Of a stretch of 64,000 nucleotides of DNA, positions 1 through 9,179 are shown piece after piece. The notes beneath the pieces are model-generated. The model did no database searches. It saw nothing but the letters and a program-made list of their open reading frames with translations, and was not told where the DNA came from. Every line of letters starts with the position of its first letter. The first letter of the stretch is position 1. The position numbers and the translations under genes are program-made. The DNA comes from Parabacteroides sp. (GTDB lineage: Bacteria > Bacteroidota > Bacteroidia > Bacteroidales > Tannerellaceae). Location of the stretch: NCBI GenBank assembly GCA_018054455.1, contig JAGPJL010000001.1:35882-99881 (forward strand), in the 5' to 3' direction.

Positions 1-2355
1 ATGCAGATTGATTACTCCCTGAGGTTTCATTACCTCGAGGGTTTTCACCTTTCTGCTTTTGGCTATTTTCTGTCCTACAGAGTCGCGGACATCTGCCGAC
101 GATGCCGCCACCATCCATTGGTATTCTCCTTTGTCCAACTCCCACGAAGCCGACTTCTCGTTATAGGAGGCCATGTCCATCACATTCCATGTAAGCGTAA
201 GTGTCTGACTTTCTCCCGGTTCAAGCAGGTGAGTCTTGCCGAAGGTTTTCAGCTCTTTGGAAGGTTTGTCGAGAGATCCCTTCGGTGCTTTCACGTAAAC
301 TTGTACGGCTTCACGACCGGCATATTTACCTGTGTTTTTAATAGTTACTTTTAACTCGCAACGATCTCCCTCGATAGAGGCACTTTCAATATCGTAATTG
401 AAGTTGGTGTAACTTAGTCCGTGTCCGAAAGGATAAGATACCTCTTTGCCGAAAGTGTCGAAATAGCGGTAGCCAACATAAATACCTTCCTCGTAGTTGG
501 TAAAGTCGACGTTACGTTCCGGCATTTTAGGTTTCTCTTCTTTTTTATCTGACTTAAAATTCATACCTGTACCCATGGCAAACGAAGGCATCTTGAACTC
601 ATAATCGGAAGGAAAGTTGGCATCCGAAGGTGCATCGCCATAGTTGACAGCCAGAGTCATCGGTAACTTGCCCGAAGGATTTACTTTTCCTGTGAGCACA
701 TCGGCAATGCAATTGCCAACTTCCTGTCCCGGTTGAAAGGCACAAATTACTGCATCGGCCAACCCTTTCCAAGAAGCAGTTTCCACCGGGCTGCAAATGT
801 TCAGGATAACTACCAGTTTCTTTCCGGCTGCGCGATAGGCTTCCGATACTTGTTTGATAAGAGCCTTTTCGTTTTCTTTGAGCATGAACTCTCCAATACG
901 ACGGTCGCAAGCCTCACCGCTGGTACGCCCCAGGGTCAGGATGGCAATATCGTTGTCCTGTACCTGCGCAATCATCTCTTCGGCAGTAGGCAGAAACTCT
1001 TCAGCACGTTGTAGCGGAGTGAATGAAAAGGGAGGTCTTCCTTGTGGAAACAGTCGCTTTTGTTCGTCGGCCAGATGCTTTTTGTATTGCTTTATTAGCT
1101 TGCTGTCTACTGTATAGCCAGCTTTGCGCATGCCTTCTACCATCGATACCGTATAGTAACCGATTCCCGTACTGCCAAAACCCATACCCGCCGGCACCAT
1201 GTCGTACGATGTAGTTCCATATAAGGCAACCTTCATTACGCCTTCGGCCAAAGGAAGTGCATCTTTGTTGTCTAGCAAAACGATACCCTCGGCACCTATC
1301 TTACGATCAATCTGTGCATGGGCTTTCAGGTCTGTTTCGTTGGGATATTGATATCCAGCGTAGGTATGACTTTTCAGAACGAACTCAAGGATACGTTTAA
1401 CATTCCGGTTAAGGATATCCTCGTCGAGTGCCCCGTTTTTTACGGCCTCAAAAATTGCTTTGTACTGGCGGTCTTGTCCCGGTTGCAACATATCGTTACC
1501 TGCCAACATGGAAGCAACGGCATCCATACCCGCATTCCAGTCAGACATAACCACACCTTTGTAACCCCATTCGGAACGAAGGATATCTTCTGTAAGCTCC
1601 TTGTCTTCGCAGGCGTATTTGCCGTTCACTTTGTTATAGGAAGTCATGATGCTCCAAGGCTGCGATTCTTTTACAGCTATTTCGAAACATTTCAGATAAA
1701 GCTCGCGTAGCGGACGAGTGGTTAGTCGGGAGTCATTATTATTCCGGTTTGTCTCCTGATTGTTTACCGCAAAGTGTTTAATACAGGTTCCGGTGCCCTG
1801 ACTTTGAATCCCGTTTATGTAAGCTGCTGCAATTTTTCCCACCAACAACGGGTCTTCGGAATAGTACTCGTGGTTTCGTCCGCAAAGTACATTACGCATC
1901 AGATTAACACCCGGGGCCAGAAGAACATCCAGTCCGTAGTCTTTAACCTCTTTGCCCAGGGCCTGTCCAATCTGGTAAGCAGCATCCGGGTCGAAGGTGG
2001 CAGCTACGGTGGTACTTGATGGAAACTCTGTGGCATGATAGGTGTGGCTGTCGAATTCGCGTTTGGGAGCCATTGCCAGACGGTGCGGACCGTCGGCCAG
2101 GTAAGCCGAAGGAATGCCTAAGCGGGGAATGTCATAGGTGCGGCCCGCTGTACCCGGAAACTTAACATCGTCGCCCATAGCCATGCCGCAACCAATAACC
2201 ATGTGTACTTTTTCTTCCAGGGTCATTTCCCCTATTACCTCGTCGATGTTTTGGGAGGTAAGCCTTAACTGAACCTCCGGTGAAGGCAGCTGCGCCTGTA
2301 CTGTCAGCGCTAAACAAGCCGAGAAAATGGAAATAGATAGTCTTTTCAATTTCAT
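1..2355 (-). CDS. Glycoside hydrolase family 3 beta-glucosidase, 3' end beyond the window
   Basis: Secreted or periplasmic GH3 enzyme that probably removes terminal beta-linked glucose or xylose from oligosaccharides. The 785 visible codons begin with a signal peptide (MKLKRLSISIFSACLALTVQAQ). The N-terminal TIM barrel carries the GH3 nucleophile motif SDW, with D272. The middle alpha/beta sandwich follows, then a C-terminal fibronectin III-like domain (REAVQVYVKAP and after). GH3 proteins of this architecture are usually about 770-860 residues, so only a short tail is missing. It is the last gene of a minus-strand run (esterase, SusC, SusD, GH3) and is separated from SusD by 169 bp holding a 14-bp inverted repeat. 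Substrate is not readable from sequence; the family call is secure. Confidence 0.93.
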   Translation of the reverse strand, partial: MKLKRLSISIFSACLALTVQAQLPSPEVQLRLTSQNIDEVIGEMTLEEKVHMVIGCGMAMGDDVKFPGTAGRTYDIPRLGIPSAYLADGPHRLAMAPKREFDSHTYHATEFPSSTTVAATFDPDAAYQIGQALGKEVKDYGLDVLLAPGVNLMRNVLCGRNHEYYSEDPLLVGKIAAAYINGIQSQGTGTCIKHFAVNNQETNRNNNDSRLTTRPLRELYLKCFEIAVKESQPWSIMTSYNKVNGKYACEDKELTEDILRSEWGYKGVVMSDWNAGMDAVASMLAGNDMLQPGQDRQYKAIFEAVKNGALDEDILNRNVKRILEFVLKSHTYAGYQYPNETDLKAHAQIDRKIGAEGIVLLDNKDALPLAEGVMKVALYGTTSYDMVPAGMGFGSTGIGYYTVSMVEGMRKAGYTVDSKLIKQYKKHLADEQKRLFPQGRPPFSFTPLQRAEEFLPTAEEMIAQVQDNDIAILTLGRTSGEACDRRIGEFMLKENEKALIKQVSEAYRAAGKKLVVILNICSPVETASWKGLADAVICAFQPGQEVGNCIADVLTGKVNPSGKLPMTLAVNYGDAPSDANFPSDYEFKMPSFAMGTGMNFKSDKKEEKPKMPERNVDFTNYEEGIYVGYRYFDTFGKEVSYPFGHGLSYTNFNYDIESASIEGDRCELKVTIKNTGKYAGREAVQVYVKAPKGSLDKPSKELKTFGKTHLLEPGESQTLTLTWNVMDMASYNEKSASWELDKGEYQWMVAASSADVRDSVGQKIAKSRKVKTLEVMKPQGVINLH

Positions 2356-2398
2356 AATTTTAAAATGTAATTAAATAAAGTATTCATTTAGTGGTAAC

Positions 2399-2443
2399 GA
2401 AGAAATTTTCAGGTAAAGATACTACTACACTGAAAATTTCTTC
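2399..2443 (-). other. 14-bp perfect inverted repeat between SusD and GH3 genes
   Basis: GAAGAAATTTTCAG at 2399-2412 is exactly complementary to CTGAAAATTTCTTC at 2430-2443, with a 17-nt loop. It lies in the leader of the GH3 gene and downstream of susD. There is no T-run after it on the minus strand, so it is more likely an mRNA-stability or processing hairpin, or a protein site, than a strong terminator. Confidence 0.6.
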
Positions 2444-2524
2444 ATTAACATAAATCAATTAATGTAGTATACCCTCCAGATTTGTTTCCTCTTTAATTGT
2501 ATTGTGTACCACATATATTAATTA

Positions 2525-4096
2525 TCACCAGTTTTCATTTTGTTTCATGTTGGGATTTAACTCAAGCTCCTTACGTGGGATTGGCAACAGTTTATGCTTC
2601 GCCTTGAAACCGTAGGTCGAATTTTTGAACAAGAACTTAACACCTTCACTTGAGAAAGCCGGAATCTCCTTTCCCTGCTGTCCCATTGCGGCTTCCGCAT
2701 CGTTCCAACGGGTAAGATCCTGGAAACGGACACATTCCATACATAGTTCAAGTTGCTTTTCCTTCTTCACATCGTCTAAGGTTACCGCTGATAAATTTGT
2801 CAGACGGGCACGAGAGCGAATGCGGTTGATATAACTCAAGGCCTTGTTTTTGTCGCCGCCCTGAACATGAGCCTCTGCTGCAAGTAGTAATACTTCGGCG
2901 TAACGCATCACGCGGAGGTTAATATATTGCAGTGCCTGGAAGTAGGACGCATCGTAAATACAATCCTCTTTCAAGGTACGTGTCTTCCACATAAAGTACC
3001 CTTCGTGTCCCACCATATTGGCTCCCGGTTGCAACGAAACTCCTATTTTGCTTAATTGCTCGTAGCTGCGCAGCGTGCTATTCAAGCGATAACCATCTGC
3101 ACCTTCTCTATCCACAAAAGCATCATACAACGATTTGCGTGGATTCATAAAACCATAAGTACCCGTTGCGATATATCCGGAGGCTTCGCCGCTTACGGTT
3201 AGTTTATCCGAACGCCAGCCCGTCATCAGGTAGGTCATTGTCAGTATGTCCCAGTTCCACGCCTGTTCAGGATCATTCCTGCGTTGTACTTCAAGCATGG
3301 ATTCGCAACTTCCGTTAGCTTCTACGTGGAGTAACTTATCATAAGCTCCTTCGTACAAATCGTATTTACCGGACTCTATAACTTTGTCAAGTATTGAAGC
3401 TGCCTCGCTGTACTTTCCTTGAAAAACGTAAGCCTTTCCCAGCATGGCCTGTGCCACTTCCTTTGTTGTCCGGATGGTGGTTTCTTTATCGTTTACGTTT
3501 ATCTTTGAGGGTAAAGCGTTCAGATTGATTGCTTCCGTCAGGTCTTTCTCAATAAAAGCCCATGTGTCTTGCGGACTACTGTTGCCCAATCGATACTCGT
3601 CGGGTGTTAGCAGATGGTCTACGATGGGTGCTGTTCCAAACAGGGTTACCAGTTCGAAATGCGCCCATGCACGGAAAAACTTGGCTTCGGCCAGGGCACG
3701 CTTTTTCACATCCGTATCGGGTTCCATCAGGTCGATTATTAAATTTGCCTTGTAAATGATGCTGTACATACCCGAGTACAAGTTGGCTATCATAGAATGA
3801 TCTGTATCGAATGTATATTCATTCAACTGCTCCATTTGAGCGTTGTCTCCACGTGAACCACCTCCACTCCACACGTCGTCGGCCAGTGAGTTTTTCGTCA
3901 TGAACCAATTGTAGTAGTTACTGCTCCAGCTGAAATATAAAGAAGCTAAAGCCTGCATAGCCTCCTGATCTGTTTGGTAAAAGTCTTCCTGACTTCCCAT
4001 ATTCCCATGTTTCGGGATGTCCAGCCGGTCTTCGCAACCAGTTGTAAACACTGATAGCAATCCCAATAGGCATATATAGATATATCTTGTTTTCAT
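2525..4096 (-). CDS. SusD/RagB-family glycan-binding lipoprotein
   Basis: Outer-membrane surface lipoprotein that captures glycans for the adjacent SusC channel. The 523-residue protein has a lipoprotein signal with lipobox TTGC and lipidated C21. It is followed by the SusD-like N-terminal region (DRLDIPKHGN, QEDFYQTDQEAMQALASLY), TPR-like helices, and a typical RagB/SusD C-terminus ending in LLPIPRKELELNPNMKQNENW-like sequence. The length is normal for the family. It follows susC by 24 bp and precedes GH3, so it belongs to the same locus. The ligand cannot be inferred beyond the GH3 and esterase context. Confidence 0.95.
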   Translation of the reverse strand: MKTRYIYICLLGLLSVFTTGCEDRLDIPKHGNMGSQEDFYQTDQEAMQALASLYFSWSSNYYNWFMTKNSLADDVWSGGGSRGDNAQMEQLNEYTFDTDHSMIANLYSGMYSIIYKANLIIDLMEPDTDVKKRALAEAKFFRAWAHFELVTLFGTAPIVDHLLTPDEYRLGNSSPQDTWAFIEKDLTEAINLNALPSKINVNDKETTIRTTKEVAQAMLGKAYVFQGKYSEAASILDKVIESGKYDLYEGAYDKLLHVEANGSCESMLEVQRRNDPEQAWNWDILTMTYLMTGWRSDKLTVSGEASGYIATGTYGFMNPRKSLYDAFVDREGADGYRLNSTLRSYEQLSKIGVSLQPGANMVGHEGYFMWKTRTLKEDCIYDASYFQALQYINLRVMRYAEVLLLAAEAHVQGGDKNKALSYINRIRSRARLTNLSAVTLDDVKKEKQLELCMECVRFQDLTRWNDAEAAMGQQGKEIPAFSSEGVKFLFKNSTYGFKAKHKLLPIPRKELELNPNMKQNENW

Positions 4097-4120
4097 TATT
4101 CTTATTGTAATTTGTGGTTT

Positions 4121-7100
4121 TTAAAATTCAATATTAAAGCCTAATACGACCTTCTTCGAACAAGGATAAGAACCTTTGTCAACACCCATTCCCGAAGTTG
4201 AGTTGGCAGCCGACTCAGGATCGAATCCGGGATATTTTGTAAATGTAAAAAAGTCGTCCAGTGAACCGTACACACGAAGGTTGTTCACAAATATCTTCTT
4301 TAACCATACTTTAGGGAGGGAATATCCTAACTGTATCTGCTTAATTTTAAAGAAAGATCCGTCGTACACCAAAGCATCAGAAGTTTGATATTTATCCATG
4401 TTCTGGGCACCGGCGCGGGGAACATTGCCGGACTTGTTGTCTGCAGTCCAGCGATTGTCGTAGAACACCTCTTTCAGTTTATTGGATGCAGCATAGTCGG
4501 GGCGATTAATGCAATTGAAGATATCGTTACCCTGAGACCCGGTGCCAAAGAGAGTAAAATCGACCCCTTTCCAACTCGTTGTCAACGTAATGCCATAGGT
4601 AAAATCGGGGATAGCGTCACCTATATAGTCCAAATCGCCATCGTTCAAGTCGCCACTATCATCCAAATCATAAAAAGTGGGATTACCTGTTTCCGGATTA
4701 ACGCCCTTAAATTTATAGCCACGGAAGTAGTACACCGGATAACCTTCTTCAAAATAAGTAATGGTACTGGTGTGGAAGTTAACTCCATTTATGCGGGTAA
4801 TGGACGGATCAACGTAGGTAACTTTGTTCTTTAAAGTGGCCAGGTTGGCGCGTAGACTGTAATGGAAGTCTCCGATATGGTCTCTCCAACCCAGCTCAAA
4901 CTCCAAACCTTTGTTATTTACGTTACCTGCATTCATCGGAGACGTAATTCCCCCAACAATCAGAGAAGGTGTAGTCCCGTTTACAAGTAAGTCTTTGGTC
5001 TTTTTGTCAAAATAGTCCACACCTAAAATCAGACGGTCCTTCAAGAATCGCGCATCAACACCGATATTGATCTGCTCGGATGTTTCCCATTTCAGCTTAT
5101 CGTTACCCATAGATGAGGGAGCTACGGCATTGAAGTAATAATTGCCTGTTCCAAAAGGATAGAGACCTTTCAGAGCCATGTCCGTACTATAAGGATAACC
5201 GCTGAGTGCAGCAAGACTACCGTTTTGTCCCCAGCTGGCGCGCAACTTGAGGCTGCTCACATGCTGTTTCAACGGAGCAAAGAATTCTTCTTCTGAAATC
5301 GTCCATCCGGCAGATACTGCAGGAAAGTATCCCCAACGGTTGGAGGAGGGAAGTTGAGATAGATCGGCAGCATCTGCACGGAGCGAACCCTGCAAAAGGT
5401 AACGACCAGCAAATTCGTAACCCAAACGGCCGAAGTAAGAGAGCTTGGCTGTACGTATCTTCTCTCCTGCTACACCCTTGGTTGCCGAAGCCGAACCATA
5501 GTTCAGGTAATAGAACAGCGGATCGTTCTTCTTTATAGCATCCTCGCTGTTGGACGAAAGACTTCCATATACATTGTCGCTTGTCGATTCCTGATAAGAC
5601 GTACCAACCATTCCAGTCACAGTGTGTTGTCCGAAACGCTTCATGTAGTTGGCAAAATTCTCCCATTGATAGTAGATGCTGGTGGATGATGTGGCATTGA
5701 GGCTCACATAATCGCGGCTCTGCGTGGAATTACCGTAGAAAGGCAAGTCTGTGGTTGACTGACGTGTTCCGGACAACCGGTAACCGAAACGAGACGTAAA
5801 CGTGAAACTTTTGAAAGGCTTGAAGTCGGTGTAAATAGACCCATTTACGTTAAAACCGCTGTTCTTTCCGATGTTATTGTCACGCATGATCATGGGATGA
5901 TACTGTTCTCCGGCAAAATACTTGGAGACAGCGTAATAGTCTCCGTTCTCGTTCTTGAGCAGATGTTTTCCATTATCCAATGCAGTCTGCATGTGGGCAG
6001 GCAGTTTGTCTGCCGCGTAGGTGTTGGGAGTCAGAGGGTCCAATTGGAGAATTGAGGTGAGTAAGCTACCGTATTCGTTGTTCATCGATACGTTACGTAT
6101 ATTGTATTTCTCTATTTGGTTCGTGGTACCCACTTTTAGCCAGGGCTTGATTTCATATTCGGAATTGATGGTTGCCGTCAGACGTTTGTACACATCAACG
6201 TCGCCTTTTACAATTCCATTATTGTCAAGATAGGTCAGCGAGAGATAGTAATTTCCTTGTTCTCCGCCATTGGTAAACGACACATTATGCTTTTGCATTT
6301 GGCTTTTCTCAAATGCCACGTCGGTCCAGGCTGTATTCGTCACACCGTCCCAACCTTTTACAAGTTCGTTTTCTGTGAAGGTTTGCGCCTCTACCATATA
6401 GTCGATATACTGCTCCGCATTCAACATGGATGGAATACGAGCCAGCGATTGCGATGACCATTGGAAATCGTAGGAAATTTTTCCTTGTCCCGACTTGCCC
6501 TTCTTGGTCGTGATAAGCACAACACCGTTCCCGGCTTCGGCACCATAAATGGCAGCAGAGGCTGCATCTTTGAGCACTTCCATCGATGCAATGTCATTCG
6601 GATCGATACCGCTGATGTCGCTCAGGCGGATACCGTCTACCACGTAAAGTGGATTGGATGATGCGTTGGAAGAGTACCCTCTTACGCGTACTGTGGGCGA
6701 AGCACCCGGTGCAGCCGAGGTTTGGATAACCTGCACACCGGCTGTTTTTCCTTGCAAAGCAGCCGGAGCGTTGCTGATGGTCCGGTTTTCAAGATCTTCG
6801 GCCTTTACTTGCGAGATGGCGCCTGTTACGGAACTTTTCTTCTGAACACCATAACCCACCACGATGACCTCTTCCAGGGTTTTACTGTCTTCCTTTAGTT
6901 GAATGTTCATCTGGCCTGCAAGGGCTTTCTTTTCCTGAGTTACATAGCCGATGTAGGAGAATACAACTGTGGCTCCTTGCTTTACAGACAAGCTATAGTT
7001 GCCGTCAAGGTCGCTCATCACACCGTTGGTGGTCCCTTTTTCAACTATACTTACCCCAATCATGGGTTCTTTCAGGTCGTCTGTAATGCGACCTGAAACT

Positions 7101-7201
7101 TTTACTGGCCCCTGTGCTAACATGTAAGGCACGGATACCAACAGAAAAAGCACCTTTATAAGTAGCTTTTTCACTGATTTGCTTTTCATAATTCTTTTCA
7201 T
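4121..7201 (-). CDS. SusC/RagA-family TonB-dependent outer-membrane transporter
   Basis: TonB-dependent importer of oligosaccharides, partner of the SusD protein downstream. With the start at 7201 it has 1026 residues: signal peptide (about 1-30, ending LAQG), a carboxypeptidase-regulatory-like domain (about 33-110), a TonB-box-like stretch (EEVIVVGYGVQKK), a plug (about 120-235, including NPLYVVDGIRLSDISGIDPN) and a 22-strand-type barrel. The reading frame is open up to 7264, but the extra N-terminus is not signal-peptide-like. ATGs at 7201 and 7189 both give a good signal peptide. A nested hairpin separates it from the esterase gene. Confidence 0.95.
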   Translation of the reverse strand: MKRIMKSKSVKKLLIKVLFLLVSVPYMLAQGPVKVSGRITDDLKEPMIGVSIVEKGTTNGVMSDLDGNYSLSVKQGATVVFSYIGYVTQEKKALAGQMNIQLKEDSKTLEEVIVVGYGVQKKSSVTGAISQVKAEDLENRTISNAPAALQGKTAGVQVIQTSAAPGASPTVRVRGYSSNASSNPLYVVDGIRLSDISGIDPNDIASMEVLKDAASAAIYGAEAGNGVVLITTKKGKSGQGKISYDFQWSSQSLARIPSMLNAEQYIDYMVEAQTFTENELVKGWDGVTNTAWTDVAFEKSQMQKHNVSFTNGGEQGNYYLSLTYLDNNGIVKGDVDVYKRLTATINSEYEIKPWLKVGTTNQIEKYNIRNVSMNNEYGSLLTSILQLDPLTPNTYAADKLPAHMQTALDNGKHLLKNENGDYYAVSKYFAGEQYHPMIMRDNNIGKNSGFNVNGSIYTDFKPFKSFTFTSRFGYRLSGTRQSTTDLPFYGNSTQSRDYVSLNATSSTSIYYQWENFANYMKRFGQHTVTGMVGTSYQESTSDNVYGSLSSNSEDAIKKNDPLFYYLNYGSASATKGVAGEKIRTAKLSYFGRLGYEFAGRYLLQGSLRADAADLSQLPSSNRWGYFPAVSAGWTISEEEFFAPLKQHVSSLKLRASWGQNGSLAALSGYPYSTDMALKGLYPFGTGNYYFNAVAPSSMGNDKLKWETSEQINIGVDARFLKDRLILGVDYFDKKTKDLLVNGTTPSLIVGGITSPMNAGNVNNKGLEFELGWRDHIGDFHYSLRANLATLKNKVTYVDPSITRINGVNFHTSTITYFEEGYPVYYFRGYKFKGVNPETGNPTFYDLDDSGDLNDGDLDYIGDAIPDFTYGITLTTSWKGVDFTLFGTGSQGNDIFNCINRPDYAASNKLKEVFYDNRWTADNKSGNVPRAGAQNMDKYQTSDALVYDGSFFKIKQIQLGYSLPKVWLKKIFVNNLRVYGSLDDFFTFTKYPGFDPESAANSTSGMGVDKGSYPCSKKVVLGFNIEF

Positions 7202-7232
7202 TAAGTTATTAACTAGATTGATTACTGTGTGT

Positions 7233-7271
7233 TCCTGGTTTATTCCCAATCTTGCAGGGAACAAACCAGGA
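7233..7271. other. Nested inverted repeat between esterase and SusC genes
   Basis: Outer arms TCCTGGTTT (7233-7241) and AAACCAGGA (7263-7271) enclose inner arms TTCCC (7243-7247) and GGGAA (7257-7261). The T-run lies on the plus-strand side (7275-7282), not after the hairpin in the direction of the minus-strand operon. The likely role is intercistronic processing or stabilisation of the SusC/SusD message. Confidence 0.5.
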
Positions 7272-7314
7272 GGTAATTTTTTTACTTCGAAATATTGTAT
7301 GGTTTTTCAACGGT

Positions 7315-8970
7315 TCAGAAGCCACGAGTTGGGAAAGCTCTTACAAGCTCCATCAACTCCTTATCATGATTATACTTCACTTCGCAGGTGTTATCGAAGC
7401 ACATCGTCGATCCCTTTTCGGAAGTATAAGGATCCCACTTGGGCAGGCCATTGTGGTTGGGATTGCCTGTCCGGGCAAAATTTATCCAGGCGTTGCTCAT
7501 CTTCTCTGCCAGAATTTGCGCTTTGCGGTTGCCTCCAGTCATACTTGCATGACGTGTTACATTGTCGAAAACAAAAGGTATCTCCATGCAGTGCGTACTT
7601 CGTAGGATGCCGTTCATTACGGGTGATTCCCAGGTAAAAAGATACATATACACCGGTGCCCCCTGTTGCGCGGCTTTCAGTCGTGCCTGTTCCACGGCAC
7701 CGGGACGAAAGATAAAGTCAACATCCACCAGGTCCTTAGGTTGATAGTGAGGGTATGCCTTTTCAAACGCTGCAAGAAAATCGTTGGTGTGGTTTCCGTA
7801 TTTCTGATTGAGTAACTCTATGGCCTTTTCTTTTGTGATGGTTCTATACGCTGGAACATAGGTGCTCATGGTGAATTCGTGCAGAGTAGTTCCTATCATA
7901 ACAGGTATATCCTTACTCTGCATCGGAGCCTGAGGATCGAAAGGTTGTGCGGGTAATACATCGCCATCCACAGTTGGCGCCCAACCGAAAATGAAAGAGG
8001 AAATACCCTCTTTTTCCGCTTCGGACTTTACTTTCTTTATGGCTGTTTCGCCGGCGGCCAACAGCTTTTCATAAGGTATTTTTTGTAACTCGTCGAGCTG
8101 AGAGGGTTTCAGTCCCAATTCCTCAACAACGGCCATACCGATGCGTCGTGAATACTTTGATTCCATCGTTCGAAGCATTGAACCGCTCTGGATAATGGCT
8201 TTGTGGAACAACCCCTTTGCCGATGGAGTAGCAAGTAGTGTGGAGACTTTGCCTCCTCCGCCCGACTGACCGAATATAGTTACATTCTGTGCATCGCCTC
8301 CGAACGAAGCTATATTCTTGTTTATCCACTGAAGTGCAGCAACTAAGTCAAGCAGCCCCACATTTCCTGATTTGGCAAATTTGTCGCCATAGGCTGAGAG
8401 GTCCAGAAAACCCAGTGCGTTGAGTCGGTGGTTTAGGGTTACAACAACTACATCTCCATTCCTTGCCAGATTGCTTCCATCGTACGAAGGTAATTCCTGT
8501 CCGCTGCCAGCTGAATAGCCTCCTCCGTGAAGCCATACCATGACGGGACGTTTTTTGCCGTCCTTTAATCCGGGTGTCCAGATGTTTACTCGCAGGCAGT
8601 CTTCGTCGGTGAACCCATCGTTCCAGTTGAAGGCAAAAGCCGATTCGTCGTTATACCAACCTGTGCGTTTACCCTGCGGGCAGGTCGGACCGTAGGCCCT
8701 GCTACTGCGTATTCCTTCCCATTTTGCAACAGGAGCGGGAGGCATGAAGCGTTCGGCTTTGGCATAAGGAATCCCTTTGTATATATACACCCTGTTTTCT
8801 TGATATCCGGCAACAGTCCCATATTCTGTTTCCGCAATTGCATACGTGTCGGATGCCTGGATTTCGCCATCGGCTTGTACTTCTTGTTTATTCCATTTTA
8901 CCATTCCTCCGCAAGATGATAAGAGGAGGGTTGATGAAAATAAGAACAATGTGAATGATAGTTTTTTCAT
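7315..8970 (-). CDS. Type-B carboxylesterase lipoprotein
   Basis: Alpha/beta-hydrolase of the carboxylesterase type B family (PF00135), 551 residues. It is predicted to be lipidated at C20 (LSSC). Visible motifs are EDCLRVNI (about 123-130), the oxyanion HGGG (148-151), the nucleophile elbow GQSGGGG with S236, and a late THCMEIPFVFDN segment that supplies the catalytic His. It is the first gene of the esterase-SusC-SusD-GH3 run and is divergent from the hybrid two-component gene. A lipid-anchored esterase in a glycan locus suggests removal of ester groups from a plant-derived or glycosylated substrate before GH3 action. That role is inference; the family is clear. Confidence 0.93.
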   Translation of the reverse strand: MKKLSFTLFLFSSTLLLSSCGGMVKWNKQEVQADGEIQASDTYAIAETEYGTVAGYQENRVYIYKGIPYAKAERFMPPAPVAKWEGIRSSRAYGPTCPQGKRTGWYNDESAFAFNWNDGFTDEDCLRVNIWTPGLKDGKKRPVMVWLHGGGYSAGSGQELPSYDGSNLARNGDVVVVTLNHRLNALGFLDLSAYGDKFAKSGNVGLLDLVAALQWINKNIASFGGDAQNVTIFGQSGGGGKVSTLLATPSAKGLFHKAIIQSGSMLRTMESKYSRRIGMAVVEELGLKPSQLDELQKIPYEKLLAAGETAIKKVKSEAEKEGISSFIFGWAPTVDGDVLPAQPFDPQAPMQSKDIPVMIGTTLHEFTMSTYVPAYRTITKEKAIELLNQKYGNHTNDFLAAFEKAYPHYQPKDLVDVDFIFRPGAVEQARLKAAQQGAPVYMYLFTWESPVMNGILRSTHCMEIPFVFDNVTRHASMTGGNRKAQILAEKMSNAWINFARTGNPNHNGLPKWDPYTSEKGSTMCFDNTCEVKYNHDKELMELVRAFPTRGF

Positions 8971-9040
8971 GGTAGCTTAATTTTCTTATTTTTTACATTG
9001 GCAATATTACTTCCTTTCCTCCGGAAGGATTGTCTCCTGC

Positions 9041-9110
9041 ATTCAAACGGTTTTCATTTACGTTCAAAATCATTGTTCTCTATGTTCAAATGTTTGTTCT
9101 TTTGTTCAAA
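9041..9110. promoter_or_regulatory. Four [AG]TTCAAA direct repeats at about 21-bp spacing
   Basis: ATTCAAA occurs at 9041, and GTTCAAA at 9062, 9084 and 9104. The spacings are 21, 22 and 20 bp, close to two DNA turns. Two of the units also share a TTGTTCT stretch. The repeats sit in the 209-bp gap between the divergent esterase operon and the hybrid regulator gene, where an AraC-type regulator would be expected to bind. Confidence 0.55.
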
Positions 9111-9179
9111 TGGAACCATGCTACAAGCTATAGTCCGATTTTTATGTTTATTTTCGCATCGCAACTAACAAATCGGACT

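Noticed and set aside
7252..7637. Plus-strand open frames of 117 and 152 codons over the esterase 3' end
   Set aside because: They are shadows of the esterase gene; the esterase motifs are continuous and complete on the minus strand.
9030..9179. N-terminal 50-codon extension of the hybrid regulator
   Set aside because: It runs through the TTCAAA repeats and lacks a plausible leader; the start at 9180 gives a signal-like segment.
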